From NCBI GenBank assembly GCA_965228415.1, contig OZ245814.1:2914001-2978000 (forward strand): DNA of 64,000 nt, written 5' to 3'. Numbering within the stretch: position 1 is the stretch's first letter; the number at the start of each line of letters is the position of its first letter. Below the pieces are notes generated by a model, which saw nothing but the letters and a program-made list of their open reading frames with translations, had not been told where the DNA came from and did not search any database. The position numbers were made by a program, and so were the translations under genes. This DNA is from Agaribacillus sp965228415 (GTDB taxonomy: Bacteria > Bacteroidota > Bacteroidia > Cytophagales > Cyclobacteriaceae). Shown one piece after another: positions 35,365 to 44,533 of the stretch.

Positions 35365-36804
35365 CTAGGTGACAACATTAATCTTCAGCATGTTTGTCCT
35401 CTTCTTGGCTTCCAAAGGCATGCTGGCCGTAGTGATAAACAGGTCTCCAATATTTAAATGCCCGTTTTCTCTCAGTATCCTTTCGACATCTTCTATTGTC
35501 GCATCCGTAGAAACCATTTTATCATAATAGAACCCTCTTACTCCCCATATAAGATTAATGGTATTCAGCAGCGCCTTGTTGTGTGTAAAAATAAAGATGT
35601 CGGCCTTAGGGCGATAGGTCGCTAATCTGAAGGCTGTATAACCCGACTGTGTCATACCAACAATGGCTTTGGCCTTGGTTCTTTTTGCAAGGCGTGCTGC
35701 ACTGAGTACCAGCGAATCGCTAATGAAAGTCGGAGAATCATCGTGGACATAGCCGGTATGGTGGAAATAGTTACTCTCGGAGCCGGCTTCCACAATGGAC
35801 ACTGTTTTAGCCATACTTTTCACCGACTCAACAGGGTATTTCCCAGCCGCTGTTTCCGCAGATAACATTAAAGTATCTGCGCCATCCATCACCGCATTGG
35901 CGACGTCATTGGTTTCTGCCCTTGTCGGCCTTGGATTGGTAATCATGCTCTCCATCATTTGGGTTGCAATAATTACCGGCTTACCCGCCAAATTGCATTT
36001 TTCCACCAACATTTTTTGTAACATCGGTACTTCCTCCATCACCACTTCCACACCCAGATCTCCTCTGGCCACCATCAGGGCATCAGTTTCCTCAATAATC
36101 CCGTCAATATTTTCAATAGCCTGAGGTTTTTCAATCTTGGCGATAACTTTAATCCTTTTCCCGCTCGCCTTGATTTTATCTTTCAGGTACTTCACATCTT
36201 CGGCCTTTCTCACAAAAGACAGCGCTACCCAATTGACATCATTTTCCAGGCCAAATATCAAATCTTTCTCATCCTTGTCGGTCAATGACGGTGCGGAAAC
36301 CTCTGAATTAGGGAGATTAATGCCCTTACGCGACTTTAAAAGCCCTCCAAAAATCACTTCCGTCGTCACCTCATTCCCATTCACCTTTAAAACCTTCAAC
36401 TCAATTTTCCCATCGTCCACCAGGATACTATCTCCATAGGTGACGTCATCGGGAAGATATTTGTAAGAAGTGCTCACCTTTTCAGCAGTGCCAACCAACT
36501 CCTCAGTGGTAATAACGAGCTCATTGCCAGGGTATATTTCCACTTCGCCATTCGCGATTTGGTTTACCCTGATTTTCGGACCTTGCAGATCCTGCAGCAA
36601 GCAAATATGTGTATTTAATTCCTCATTAATCTCTCTAACATATTTAATCACTTTCAGGTGATCCTCATGCGTACCGTGTGAAAAATTAAGTCTGAACACA
36701 TTCGCCCCCGCTTTTACTAGTTGTATAAGTTTCTCCTTGGTATTGCATGCCGGACCCACCGTAGCAATAATTTTGGCTTTGTTAAAAATTATTTCTCTTT
36801 TCAT
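35365..36804 (-). CDS. pyk: Pyruvate kinase
   Basis: The 479-residue protein starts KIIATVGPACNTKEKL and has the NFSHGTHEDH and AKIEKPQAIENIDGI active-site signatures, then DALMVARGDLGVEV and IIATQMMESM. These motifs cover the catalytic barrel and the metal/K+ sites. It makes pyruvate and ATP from phosphoenolpyruvate and ADP. It sits 1 nt after an IPExxxVDY gene on the minus strand. Pgk is also in this window. Confidence 0.97.
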   Translation of the reverse strand: MKREIIFNKAKIIATVGPACNTKEKLIQLVKAGANVFRLNFSHGTHEDHLKVIKYVREINEELNTHICLLQDLQGPKIRVNQIANGEVEIYPGNELVITTEELVGTAEKVSTSYKYLPDDVTYGDSILVDDGKIELKVLKVNGNEVTTEVIFGGLLKSRKGINLPNSEVSAPSLTDKDEKDLIFGLENDVNWVALSFVRKAEDVKYLKDKIKASGKRIKVIAKIEKPQAIENIDGIIEETDALMVARGDLGVEVVMEEVPMLQKMLVEKCNLAGKPVIIATQMMESMITNPRPTRAETNDVANAVMDGADTLMLSAETAAGKYPVESVKSMAKTVSIVEAGSESNYFHHTGYVHDDSPTFISDSLVLSAARLAKRTKAKAIVGMTQSGYTAFRLATYRPKADIFIFTHNKALLNTINLIWGVRGFYYDKMVSTDATIEDVERILRENGHLNIGDLFITTASMPLEAKKRTNMLKINVVT

Positions 36805-36805
36805 G

Positions 36806-37234
36806 CTAAAAGACTAAATTCTCTTTTGATTTCAATTTCAAGACCTCAAGATTAATGACATTTTGGACTACACTTATCTGCGTTAATCTTGCAATAACAT
36901 TTTCGGGTTTAAATGTTTGTTCAAATCCACAAATGACTAACAAGTAATCAAATTGCCTTAATTCCGGTATCAAAAATAAATGATTAGCAGTAGGTACGCC
37001 AACTGATTTATTTTTAAGAAGGCGCAAAATACTTTCTTCTTTTTCAAAAAGAAAGTTTGAGATGATTAAATTTTTATTGTTTAAAAAATTAATCTTGATA
37101 TCCGTATTTTTAATAAGTTTGATGCCTAATTTTTCATTCATTTCCCATGCCAGCTTGTGTTCTGACGCCGGAGAAATGATGCCAAATAACTTAAAATTAT
37201 AATCAAAATCTACTACTAATTTTTGTTTTTTCAT
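36806..37234 (-). CDS. IPExxxVDY-family protein
   Basis: The preferred start at 37234 (MKKQKLVVDFDYNFKLFGI) gives 142 residues; a longer start at 37258 is possible. The motif LIPELRQFDYLL gives the family its name. The protein is small, soluble and Bacteroidota-specific, with no known function. It is 1 nt upstream of pyk, so it may be linked to glycolysis. A 9+9 inverted repeat lies 50 nt before the start, shared with acpP. Confidence 0.8.
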   Translation of the reverse strand: MKKQKLVVDFDYNFKLFGIISPASEHKLAWEMNEKLGIKLIKNTDIKINFLNNKNLIISNFLFEKEESILRLLKNKSVGVPTANHLFLIPELRQFDYLLVICGFEQTFKPENVIARLTQISVVQNVINLEVLKLKSKENLVF

Positions 37235-37284
37235 ATGGCCCGAATCTTTGAAAATCACTCAAAAATAGCCAAAAAATGGGGGTA

Positions 37285-37311
37285 TTTCACCAAAGATTTA
37301 AATTGGTGAAA
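37285..37311. promoter_or_regulatory. Inverted repeat next to the acpP promoter (possible operator)
   Basis: TTTCACCAA (37285-37293) and TTGGTGAAA (37303-37311) are perfect inverted arms around a 9-nt spacer. The site lies 4 nt before the -33 element of acpP and about 50 nt before the divergent IPExxxVDY gene. A dimeric repressor or activator could use it, but none is identified. A T tract is missing, so a terminator is unlikely. Confidence 0.5.
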
Positions 37312-37315
37312 ATTG

Positions 37316-37347
37316 TTTGACATTATAGTATTTAATGTATTTCTTTG
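37316..37347 (+). promoter_or_regulatory. acpP promoter (-33 TTTG, -7 TTTCTTTG)
   Basis: TTTG at 37316-37319 is separated by 20 nt from TTTCTTTG at 37340-37347, close to the Bacteroidota consensus TTTG-N17-23-TAnnTTTG (one mismatch). The transcript would start near 37354, about 20 nt before the acpP ATG. Confidence 0.6.
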
Positions 37348-37375
37348 CAAAGTGTTTTACTAAACTAATTTAAAA

Positions 37376-37612
37376 ATGTCTGAAATAGCACAAAAAGTAA
37401 AAGGAATTATTATTGACAAACTGGGTGTGGAAGAATCTGAAGTTACTCCGGAGGCAAGCTTCACCAACGATCTCGGTGCAGACTCATTAGACACCGTGGA
37501 ATTAATTATGGAATTTGAAAAAGAATTTAACATTTCTATACCAGACGACCAGGCCGAAAATATTGCCACAGTAGGCCAGGCAATCTCCTATCTTGAGGAA
37601 AACGTCAAATAA
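37376..37612 (+). CDS. acpP: Acyl carrier protein
   Basis: The 78-residue acidic protein has the DLGADSLDTVEL motif, with Ser37 as the 4'-phosphopantetheine site. It carries acyl chains in fatty acid and lipid A synthesis. It leads acpP-fabF-rnc, the classical arrangement also seen in many Gram-positive and Bacteroidota genomes, with 30 nt to fabF. A consensus promoter and an operator-like repeat lie upstream. Confidence 0.97.
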   Translation: MSEIAQKVKGIIIDKLGVEESEVTPEASFTNDLGADSLDTVELIMEFEKEFNISIPDDQAENIATVGQAISYLEENVK

Positions 37613-37642
37613 TCTACTTTTAGCTTCTATTAAAAATTCTTT

Positions 37643-38896
37643 ATGAATTTAAGGAGAGTTGTAGTTACGGGATTAGGCGCACTTACACCTTTGGGAAATA
37701 CAGTTCCCGAATACGAAAGAAATCTATTAATTGGGGTAAGTGGCGCTGCTCCTATCACTAAGTTCAACGCAGAAAAATTTAAGACAAGATTTGCATGTGA
37801 GGTCAAAGACTATGATCCCATCAATTACTTTGACCGAAAAGAGGCCCGAAAAATGGACCCCGGCACGCAATATGGATTGGTAGCGTGCGACGAAGCCATT
37901 TCCGATGCTCAAATGGATCTTGAAAAATTAAACTTAGACCGAATAGGAGTCATCTGGGGGTCAGGGATTGGCGGTTTAAAAACCTTTCAGGATGAGGTGG
38001 TGAATTTTTCCGAAGGTGACGGAACGCCCAGATTTAATCCTTTCTTTATTCCCAAAATGATCGCAGATATCACTGCCGGTCATATATCTATTAAATATGG
38101 TTTCAGAGGGCCTAACTTTGTAACGGTATCTGCTTGTGCCTCGGCTACAAATGCCCTGATTGATGCATTTACTTATATTCGCACCGGAAGATCAGACGTT
38201 ATGATTTCCGGCGGTAGTGAGGCAGCTGTGACAGAGGCTGGAATTGGAGGTTTCAACGCGATGAAGGCGTTGTCGGAAAGAAATGATTCCCCGGAAACCG
38301 CTTCCAGGCCGTTTGACAAAGATAGAAACGGCTTTGTACTCGGCGAAGGTGCCGGCGCTATTGTCCTGGAAGAATACGAACATGCCAAGGCCAGGGGCGC
38401 CAAAATATACGCCGAATTTCTCGGCGGTGGTATGTCCGCCGATGCCCACCATATTACTGCCCCCCACCCTGATGGCACTGGAGCCTCTTTGGTTATGAAA
38501 AGTGCCTTGCAGGATGCAAATCTGCAACCTGAGGCTGTCGATTATATCAATGTGCATGGTACCTCCACACCTCTTGGCGATATAAGTGAAACACTTGCTA
38601 TTCAAAAAGTTTTTGGGGACCATGCCTTCCAACTAAATATAAGCTCCACCAAGTCAATGACTGGTCACCTATTAGGTGCCGCCGGTGCGATTGAAGCTAT
38701 TGCTTCCGTAGTTGCGCTTAAGAACCAAACTGTACCGCCAACAATCAATCACTTTACAGATGACGAACGATTTGATCCGAATCTAAACTTCACTTTCAAT
38801 AAGGCACAGGAAAGGAAAATTGATGTAGCCCTAAGTAATACCTTTGGCTTTGGAGGTCATAATGCTTCTATCATATTTGGAAAACCCAAAGAATAG
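37643..38896 (+). CDS. fabF: 3-oxoacyl-ACP synthase II
   Basis: The 417-residue condensing enzyme shows the active site TVSACASATNAL with Cys165 and the two histidines in VHGTSTPLGD and STKSMTGHLLGAAGAIEA. It extends acyl-ACP with malonyl-ACP. It is 30 nt after acpP, and its TAG overlaps the GTG start of rnc by one base. All expected motifs are present and the length is typical. Confidence 0.97.
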   Translation: MNLRRVVVTGLGALTPLGNTVPEYERNLLIGVSGAAPITKFNAEKFKTRFACEVKDYDPINYFDRKEARKMDPGTQYGLVACDEAISDAQMDLEKLNLDRIGVIWGSGIGGLKTFQDEVVNFSEGDGTPRFNPFFIPKMIADITAGHISIKYGFRGPNFVTVSACASATNALIDAFTYIRTGRSDVMISGGSEAAVTEAGIGGFNAMKALSERNDSPETASRPFDKDRNGFVLGEGAGAIVLEEYEHAKARGAKIYAEFLGGGMSADAHHITAPHPDGTGASLVMKSALQDANLQPEAVDYINVHGTSTPLGDISETLAIQKVFGDHAFQLNISSTKSMTGHLLGAAGAIEAIASVVALKNQTVPPTINHFTDDERFDPNLNFTFNKAQERKIDVALSNTFGFGGHNASIIFGKPKE

Positions 38897-39636
38897 TGTA
38901 TTCCTTTTTCAAATGGATCTCACGAATTAGCAGTAATCAATCCCCAAAAAATAAAAGACTTCTTTCTGCGGTAAAAACCATTGTTGGAAAAAAACCGATT
39001 AATATTGAGATTTATGAACTGGCTACCAAACACGCCTCGGTAGCGAGAACTTCAAAATCAGGATTTAGGGAATCCAATGAAAGGCTGGAATATCTGGGAG
39101 ATGCTGTCCTTGGGGCAGTAATTGCAGAATATCTCTTTAAAAAATACCCGTTTAAGGACGAAGGATTTCTCACCGAAATACGATCGCGAATAGTCAACCG
39201 GGAATCTTTAAACGATCTGGGTAGAAAGATAGGCCTGGACGTTTTAATTGAATACGATGCCAACCGAAAAAACTCACTCTCCCACAGGTCTATTCACGGT
39301 GATACCCTGGAAGCTTTGGTAGGAGCGGTGTATCTGGACAGGGGATTCAAATTCTGCAAGAAATTTATCATTAAAAAATTAATACTTCCTTATTACGACC
39401 TGGACCAGATTATCAAAAATAACCCCAATAACAAAAGTCTGATCATTGAATGGGCCCAGAAAGAAAACAAAGAGGTAAGATTTGAGGTTGTAGAAATTAA
39501 AAATAAAAGGCACTTCAAGGAATTTACCGTGCAGGTCTTTGTAGACGATCAACCCGTAGGAATAGGATACGGGACCAGTAAAAAGAAAGCTGAACAGGAT
39601 GCAGCTCAAAAGTCGTGCGAATTTCTGGATCTCTAG
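38896..39636 (+). CDS. rnc: Ribonuclease III
   Basis: The 246-residue protein starts at GTG, and no internal Met occurs, so a non-ATG start is forced. The RNase III signature NERLEYLGDAVLGAVIAEYLF (about residues 57-77) and the second HGDTLEALVGAVY motif are intact. The C-terminal double-stranded RNA-binding domain (about 170-246) ends GTSKKKAEQDAAQKSCEFL. It processes rRNA and other dsRNA. It overlaps fabF by one base. Confidence 0.96.
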   Translation: MYSFFKWISRISSNQSPKNKRLLSAVKTIVGKKPINIEIYELATKHASVARTSKSGFRESNERLEYLGDAVLGAVIAEYLFKKYPFKDEGFLTEIRSRIVNRESLNDLGRKIGLDVLIEYDANRKNSLSHRSIHGDTLEALVGAVYLDRGFKFCKKFIIKKLILPYYDLDQIIKNNPNNKSLIIEWAQKENKEVRFEVVEIKNKRHFKEFTVQVFVDDQPVGIGYGTSKKKAEQDAAQKSCEFLDL

Positions 39637-39702
39637 AAATGACAAGAGGTCTGAACTTTTAAAATGTATTGTTTATAATTGCCAAACAATAGAAATCTAT
39701 TT

Positions 39703-41583
39703 ATGTCCAAATATGTAGTCGCCGGTGGAACGCTAAATCAAACACCGCTAGATTGGGAAGGTAACGTCAATCGCATTGTTGAGTGCATCACCATGGCCCG
39801 GCAAAGCAACGTGGATATATTATGTTTACCAGAGCTGGCGATCACCGGTTATGGGTGTGAGGATTTATTTTTAAGCGAGTGGCTACCGGAGAAAGCCCTT
39901 ACTTTCCTGCCAAGAATATCCCAGGCCTGTGAAAATTTGATTGTTGCTGTCGGCTTGCCAATTAGGTTTGAGGGAAATTTGTATAATTGCGCCTGTCTTA
40001 TAAGGAACCAAAAAATTTTGGGTTTCTATGCCAAGCAATTTTTAGCCAATGATGGCGTACATTACGAACCACGCTGGTTTACCCCCTGGCAAGGTGAATT
40101 GGTAAAACATATTGACATCGAAAATCAGCGTTTTGAAATTGGTGATATTGTCTGTGAAATAGAAGATCTGAAAATAGGTTTTGAAATCTGCGAAGACGCG
40201 TGGCGCGGCGACCAACGGCCGGCGTGCAGATTATTTGATAAAAAAGTCAATCTGATTTTAAACCCCAGCGCGAGTCATTTTGCCATGGGGAAAGGCCTGT
40301 TCCGGGAAAACCTTGTCGTTGGTAGTTCCAGGAATTTTAAATGTTCTTACATTTATGCCAACCTGCTGGGAAACGAGGCAGGAAGGATGGTTTATGACGG
40401 CGATGTACTCATCGCACAAAATGGCCGTCTGATACAAAGAAATAACAGATTATCTTTTAAAGATGTAAACCTGGTTACGGCAACATTAGATTTTGAGGAC
40501 CCGGAAAATTCTTCAGCTGCCTTTAACCACGACGATCACGACAAGCACCATGAATTTGTGAAAGCCGATACCCTGGCTCTATTCGATTACTTAAGGAAGA
40601 GTAAAAGCAAAGGATTTGTACTCTCGTTAAGTGGTGGCGCAGACTCGTCTACCTGCGCGATCCTGGTAGCTGAAATGGTCCGAAGGGGTATCAGAGAATT
40701 GGGCTTTTACGATTTCCTTAAAAAACTGAATTTTGCCGACTCCGACTTTGAATCGGCCGGAAAGATAGCTGAAGAAAAGGAATTAGTTAAGTTCGTGACG
40801 GGTAAGCTACTTACCTGTGCTTATCAGGCCACCGAAAATTCCTCCTCTGAGACTTTCGGGTCGGCCAGGGCCTTGGCTGACGAAATAGGCGCTGTTTTTT
40901 ACCACTGGAACATAGATGCTGAAGTCGATGCCTATACCCAAAAAATTGAAGCAGCCATCGGCTTCCAGCTACAGTGGGACAAGCATGATATTGTTTTACA
41001 AAACATCCAGGCCCGTACCAGGGCTCCCGGTATCTGGATGCTGGCCAATCTTAAAAATGCCTTGTTGATTACCACCTCCAATAGAAGTGAAGGAGATGTA
41101 GGATATGCGACCATGGATGGTGACACGTGCGGAAGCATTGCACCAATTGCTGCGGTAGACAAACATTTTATCAATCAATGGCTGTTGTGGGCAGAAAAAG
41201 ACCTTGGCTACGAAAGCCTGCGCCATGTAAATAGCTTAAACCCAACGGCCGAGTTAAGACCAAGGGATCAGCACCAAACAGATGAAGAAGACCTGATGCC
41301 TTATCCAATTTTAGTGGAAATTGAAAAATTAGCTATCAGAGATCATTTGTCGCCGGTAGAAGTGTTTAAGCAGCTCTCGGAAACAGGATTGGCATCACCT
41401 CCAACGCTAAAAAATTATATTGTGAAATTTTATCAATTGTGGTCAAGGAATCAATGGAAAAGAGAGCGTATAGCCCCGGCTTTTCATTTGGACGATTTTA
41501 ACGTAGACCCAAGAACCTGGTGCAGATTTCCTATTTTATCCGGAAGTTTCAAGGAAGAACTTGCGCTACTTCAGGAATTTTAA
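39703..41583 (+). CDS. nadE: Glutamine-dependent NAD+ synthetase
   Basis: From the ATG at 39703 the protein has 626 residues; a TTG start eight codons upstream is less likely. An N-terminal nitrilase-type glutaminase (residues about 1-280) shows Glu in CLPELAITGYG, a Lys near KQFLANDGVHYE and Cys in FEICEDAW. The C-terminal synthetase has the SGGADSS P-loop and TTSNRSEGDVGYATM. It amidates deamido-NAD. It stands between rnc and lgt, each with short gaps. Confidence 0.94.
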   Translation: MSKYVVAGGTLNQTPLDWEGNVNRIVECITMARQSNVDILCLPELAITGYGCEDLFLSEWLPEKALTFLPRISQACENLIVAVGLPIRFEGNLYNCACLIRNQKILGFYAKQFLANDGVHYEPRWFTPWQGELVKHIDIENQRFEIGDIVCEIEDLKIGFEICEDAWRGDQRPACRLFDKKVNLILNPSASHFAMGKGLFRENLVVGSSRNFKCSYIYANLLGNEAGRMVYDGDVLIAQNGRLIQRNNRLSFKDVNLVTATLDFEDPENSSAAFNHDDHDKHHEFVKADTLALFDYLRKSKSKGFVLSLSGGADSSTCAILVAEMVRRGIRELGFYDFLKKLNFADSDFESAGKIAEEKELVKFVTGKLLTCAYQATENSSSETFGSARALADEIGAVFYHWNIDAEVDAYTQKIEAAIGFQLQWDKHDIVLQNIQARTRAPGIWMLANLKNALLITTSNRSEGDVGYATMDGDTCGSIAPIAAVDKHFINQWLLWAEKDLGYESLRHVNSLNPTAELRPRDQHQTDEEDLMPYPILVEIEKLAIRDHLSPVEVFKQLSETGLASPPTLKNYIVKFYQLWSRNQWKRERIAPAFHLDDFNVDPRTWCRFPILSGSFKEELALLQEF

Positions 41584-41642
41584 TTTATGAATAATTTAGG
41601 ATTGCCATTGTTCAGTAGAAAATAAACTATCGATATTTACCA

Positions 41643-41650
41643 TATATTTG
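41643..41650 (+). promoter_or_regulatory. -7 box before lgt
   Basis: TATATTTG matches TAnnTTTG on the plus strand. It lies 15 nt before the preferred lgt ATG, which would leave a very short leader. No -33 TTTG was found at a fitting distance. Confidence 0.3.
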
Positions 41651-41665
41651 CTCAAATTTTTAACT

Positions 41666-42772
41666 ATGCTTTCATTCTTAAGTTTTATTGTCTGGGATCC
41701 GGTAGCTGAAGTAGTACCGGGCTGGAGCATACCAAGGTGGTATGGATTACTTTTTGCGCTGGGATTTTTGGTAAGCCAGCAATTGCTGATCTATATTTTC
41801 AAAAAGGAAGGCAAATCGGAAAAAGATGTCGAAATGCTTACAATTTACATTGTGGTCGCTACTATTGTCGGCGCCAGGTTGGGGCATGTTATATTTTATG
41901 GTGCCGGTCATTATTTCTCCAATCCCATAGAAATTTTCAAAATCTGGGAAGGTGGTTTGGCCAGTCATGGCGGTGCGATCGGGATTCTTTTTGCACTCTA
42001 TCTTTATGTCAAAAAGAAAAAAGACCAGACTTACCTTTGGGCCGTGGATAGACTGGTGATTGCAGTAGCGATCACCGGATGCTTAATCAGGCTTGGTAAT
42101 TTTATGAACTCTGAGATCCTTGGACTTGCTACACAAAGTGATTTTGGTGTAGTTTTTGCACGTGGACTGGAAGAAGGTTTGGAAAATAGTTATGCAGAAA
42201 TTGAAAACGTTGAAGCATCTAAAGGTTCCGACAGCGAAACACCAGAGGGTTTAGTACCTATAGTATATGAGATTACGTTTGCGAAAAGAGGCTTTCAGGA
42301 AAAACAAATACGGCAGCTATTGGAATCAAACGTAAAAAATACCATGGTCCGCTACTCTTCTCGCGAGCAACCTAATATATCTGAACCTGCCAATGAATCT
42401 TTGAGATATGAACTAACACAAAAAAATGGCCAATACATTGCAAAAATACAAACCAACGGCATCGCAAGGCATCCGGCACAATTGTATGAATCAATTTATT
42501 GCTTTTTGTTGTTTATATTATTATTCGCCATTTGGCACAAAATGAGAGAAAAAACGCCGGAAGGACTGATATTTGGGTTATTCCTGGTTATACTGTGGAG
42601 CCTGAGGTTTATAGATGAGTATTTTAAAGAGAATCAGGAGGCTTTCGAAGATAGCTTACCGTTAAATATGGGGCAAATACTTAGTATACCTTTGGTTTTA
42701 TTAGGTATATTTATATTAATAAGAACCTGGCATACTCAAAATAAGAAGAAAGCATCTGCGGACAACGCATAA
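41666..42772 (+). CDS. lgt: Prolipoprotein diacylglyceryl transferase
   Basis: The ATG at 41666 gives 368 residues. The conserved HGG of GGLASHGGAIG, Arg-containing GCLIRLGNFMNSEILG, and RHPAQLYES are all visible, and several membrane spans surround them. Lgt puts the first lipid on prolipoprotein Cys residues, which matters here because the window encodes many lipoproteins. The protein is longer than the usual 280-300 residues because of a soluble insertion of about 90 residues between the GNFMNSE and RHPAQ motifs. A TTG start 18 nt upstream is less likely. Confidence 0.94.
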   Translation: MLSFLSFIVWDPVAEVVPGWSIPRWYGLLFALGFLVSQQLLIYIFKKEGKSEKDVEMLTIYIVVATIVGARLGHVIFYGAGHYFSNPIEIFKIWEGGLASHGGAIGILFALYLYVKKKKDQTYLWAVDRLVIAVAITGCLIRLGNFMNSEILGLATQSDFGVVFARGLEEGLENSYAEIENVEASKGSDSETPEGLVPIVYEITFAKRGFQEKQIRQLLESNVKNTMVRYSSREQPNISEPANESLRYELTQKNGQYIAKIQTNGIARHPAQLYESIYCFLLFILLFAIWHKMREKTPEGLIFGLFLVILWSLRFIDEYFKENQEAFEDSLPLNMGQILSIPLVLLGIFILIRTWHTQNKKKASADNA

Positions 42773-43000
42773 AATGGTTAGGTATTGACTAATAATATTG
42801 AATTTAATTCCTCAAATATTGTTCAATATAAGGGGCTTTGGCTTTAATTGATGCAAATGCATTATAATTATTAAACAATACATGAGTAGCAAAGTCTTTT
42901 GCTGATATTTAAATCTATCAATTAAAAGCCTTAAATTTAGTTAACTCTTTAAGGGTTACAAGTCAATACCAGATCATTAAAGACATAAAAAAGTATTAAT

Positions 43001-44509
43001 TTGCTGTACGATTTACTTTTGCGATTTGTCATTTCTATCGCCTTTGGCAGGTGTGTGGTTTTCGTATTGCTTGTATCTTTCACTTTTCACACCCATTCTC
43101 AAACCTCACAAAGCCTACCAGACAGTAATCCCGGAAGCGCCGACACGGGCGGAACCAGCGCCACCTCAAGCGAAAATGATGTGTATGTGACCATTCAGAA
43201 CATATTTATCACCGGTAATAAGAAAACGAAGGAAGAGATTATACTGCGCGAGCTGGATGCCGAAGTCGGAGATGTGGTACTTAGAAGTGATTTGGAAAAG
43301 ATCATTGAAAACGATAAAAACAAAATCGTTAATACACAATTATTTTTATCCGTGGACCTGCAAATCGTTGACATTGCTTTTGACCAGGTAGAGATTCTGG
43401 TGAAAGTATCCGAGCGATGGTATCTTTTTCCAGTACCGGTTTTTAAGCTTGAAGCTAGGAATTTTAATGACTGGTGGGTGAATTGGAATCGAGACTTCGA
43501 TAGGGTGAGCTATGGCATAAAATTGTACCAATACAATTTGAGAGGTAGAAATGAGCGACTTAAATTACAAGCGCAATTTGGGTTTACCAAGAGGTTTGAA
43601 CTGGATTATAGAATACCCTATATCGACAGATCGCAACAAAATGGGCTAATTTTAAGAGTTGGATACGATGAAAATAATAACGTGAATTATCTTACGGAAG
43701 ATCATGTTCAACAATTTACGGATTTTGGGAAGCGAACCAGGGAAAACGTTTACGGATCTATTACCTTCAGCCACCGGCCTTCGTTTTATAGTTTTCATTA
43801 TTTCAGTTTGTTTTACCGAGACTCCAAGGTCAGAGACTCTATAGCTATCCTCAATCCAAATTATTTTTTGGATGGCCGGACACGGCAGCAATATTTTCGG
43901 TTCCGCTATCGCTATCGTAAAGAAGCCAGGGATATGATCGCTTATCCCTTAAAAGGCTATATGTTCAATTTTGAGATCGATAAACTGGGATTGGGAATAT
44001 ACGATGATATCAACCAGCTGGAAATTAGCGCTGATTACAATAAGTTTTTTGATTTGGGGAAAAACTATTTTTTATCCAATCGTATCGGCGGCAATGTCAG
44101 CTTTCCCAGAAGACAGCCTTACGTAAATTCAAGAGCCCTTGGCTTCAGACCAAATTTCATCAGAGGCTATGAGCTGAATGTTATCGAAGGGCAAAGCTTT
44201 TTCCTCCATAAGTTTTCTTTAAAAAAGCGAATCATAAACACAAAAACCCGACTTCATAAAATTATTAAGAAAGAGCAATTTAACACTATTCCCATCGCCG
44301 TTTACCTGAAAACCTATTTTGATGGCGGGATCGTCAATAGCACCATCAACGAAACTGAAAATAGCCGGCTATCTAATCGATATATTTTTGGCACTGGTGT
44401 CGGGCTCGATGTTGTTACCTATTATGACTTTGTGATGCGCCTGGAGTATTCCATCAATAATGAGGGTGAAAGAGGCTTTTTCCTAAATTTCCGATCCGTA
44501 TTCAATTAA
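43001..44509 (+). CDS. BamA/TamA-like outer-membrane protein with one POTRA domain
   Basis: This 502-residue protein begins from TTG at 43001, because the next upstream in-frame codons include a stop and no ATG is close. A signal peptide ends HTHSQ. Residues about 58-140 form one POTRA-type domain (ITGNKKTKEEIILREL). The remainder has alternating-aromatic beta-strands and ends in a Phe-containing FRSVFN, as needed for barrel recognition. It is much shorter than BamA (one POTRA instead of five) and resembles small TamA/Omp85-type proteins. Partner and role are unknown, but it sits beside other outer-membrane proteins. Confidence 0.78.
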   Translation: MLYDLLLRFVISIAFGRCVVFVLLVSFTFHTHSQTSQSLPDSNPGSADTGGTSATSSENDVYVTIQNIFITGNKKTKEEIILRELDAEVGDVVLRSDLEKIIENDKNKIVNTQLFLSVDLQIVDIAFDQVEILVKVSERWYLFPVPVFKLEARNFNDWWVNWNRDFDRVSYGIKLYQYNLRGRNERLKLQAQFGFTKRFELDYRIPYIDRSQQNGLILRVGYDENNNVNYLTEDHVQQFTDFGKRTRENVYGSITFSHRPSFYSFHYFSLFYRDSKVRDSIAILNPNYFLDGRTRQQYFRFRYRYRKEARDMIAYPLKGYMFNFEIDKLGLGIYDDINQLEISADYNKFFDLGKNYFLSNRIGGNVSFPRRQPYVNSRALGFRPNFIRGYELNVIEGQSFFLHKFSLKKRIINTKTRLHKIIKKEQFNTIPIAVYLKTYFDGGIVNSTINETENSRLSNRYIFGTGVGLDVVTYYDFVMRLEYSINNEGERGFFLNFRSVFN

Positions 44510-44533
44510 CGTGCAATGCCAAACATGCATTGA

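Noticed and set aside
42816..42829. ATATTG-TT-CAATAT palindrome before the BamA-like gene
   Set aside because: A/T-rich palindromes of this size are expected by chance; a similar one lies at 6593-6613 without a clear role.
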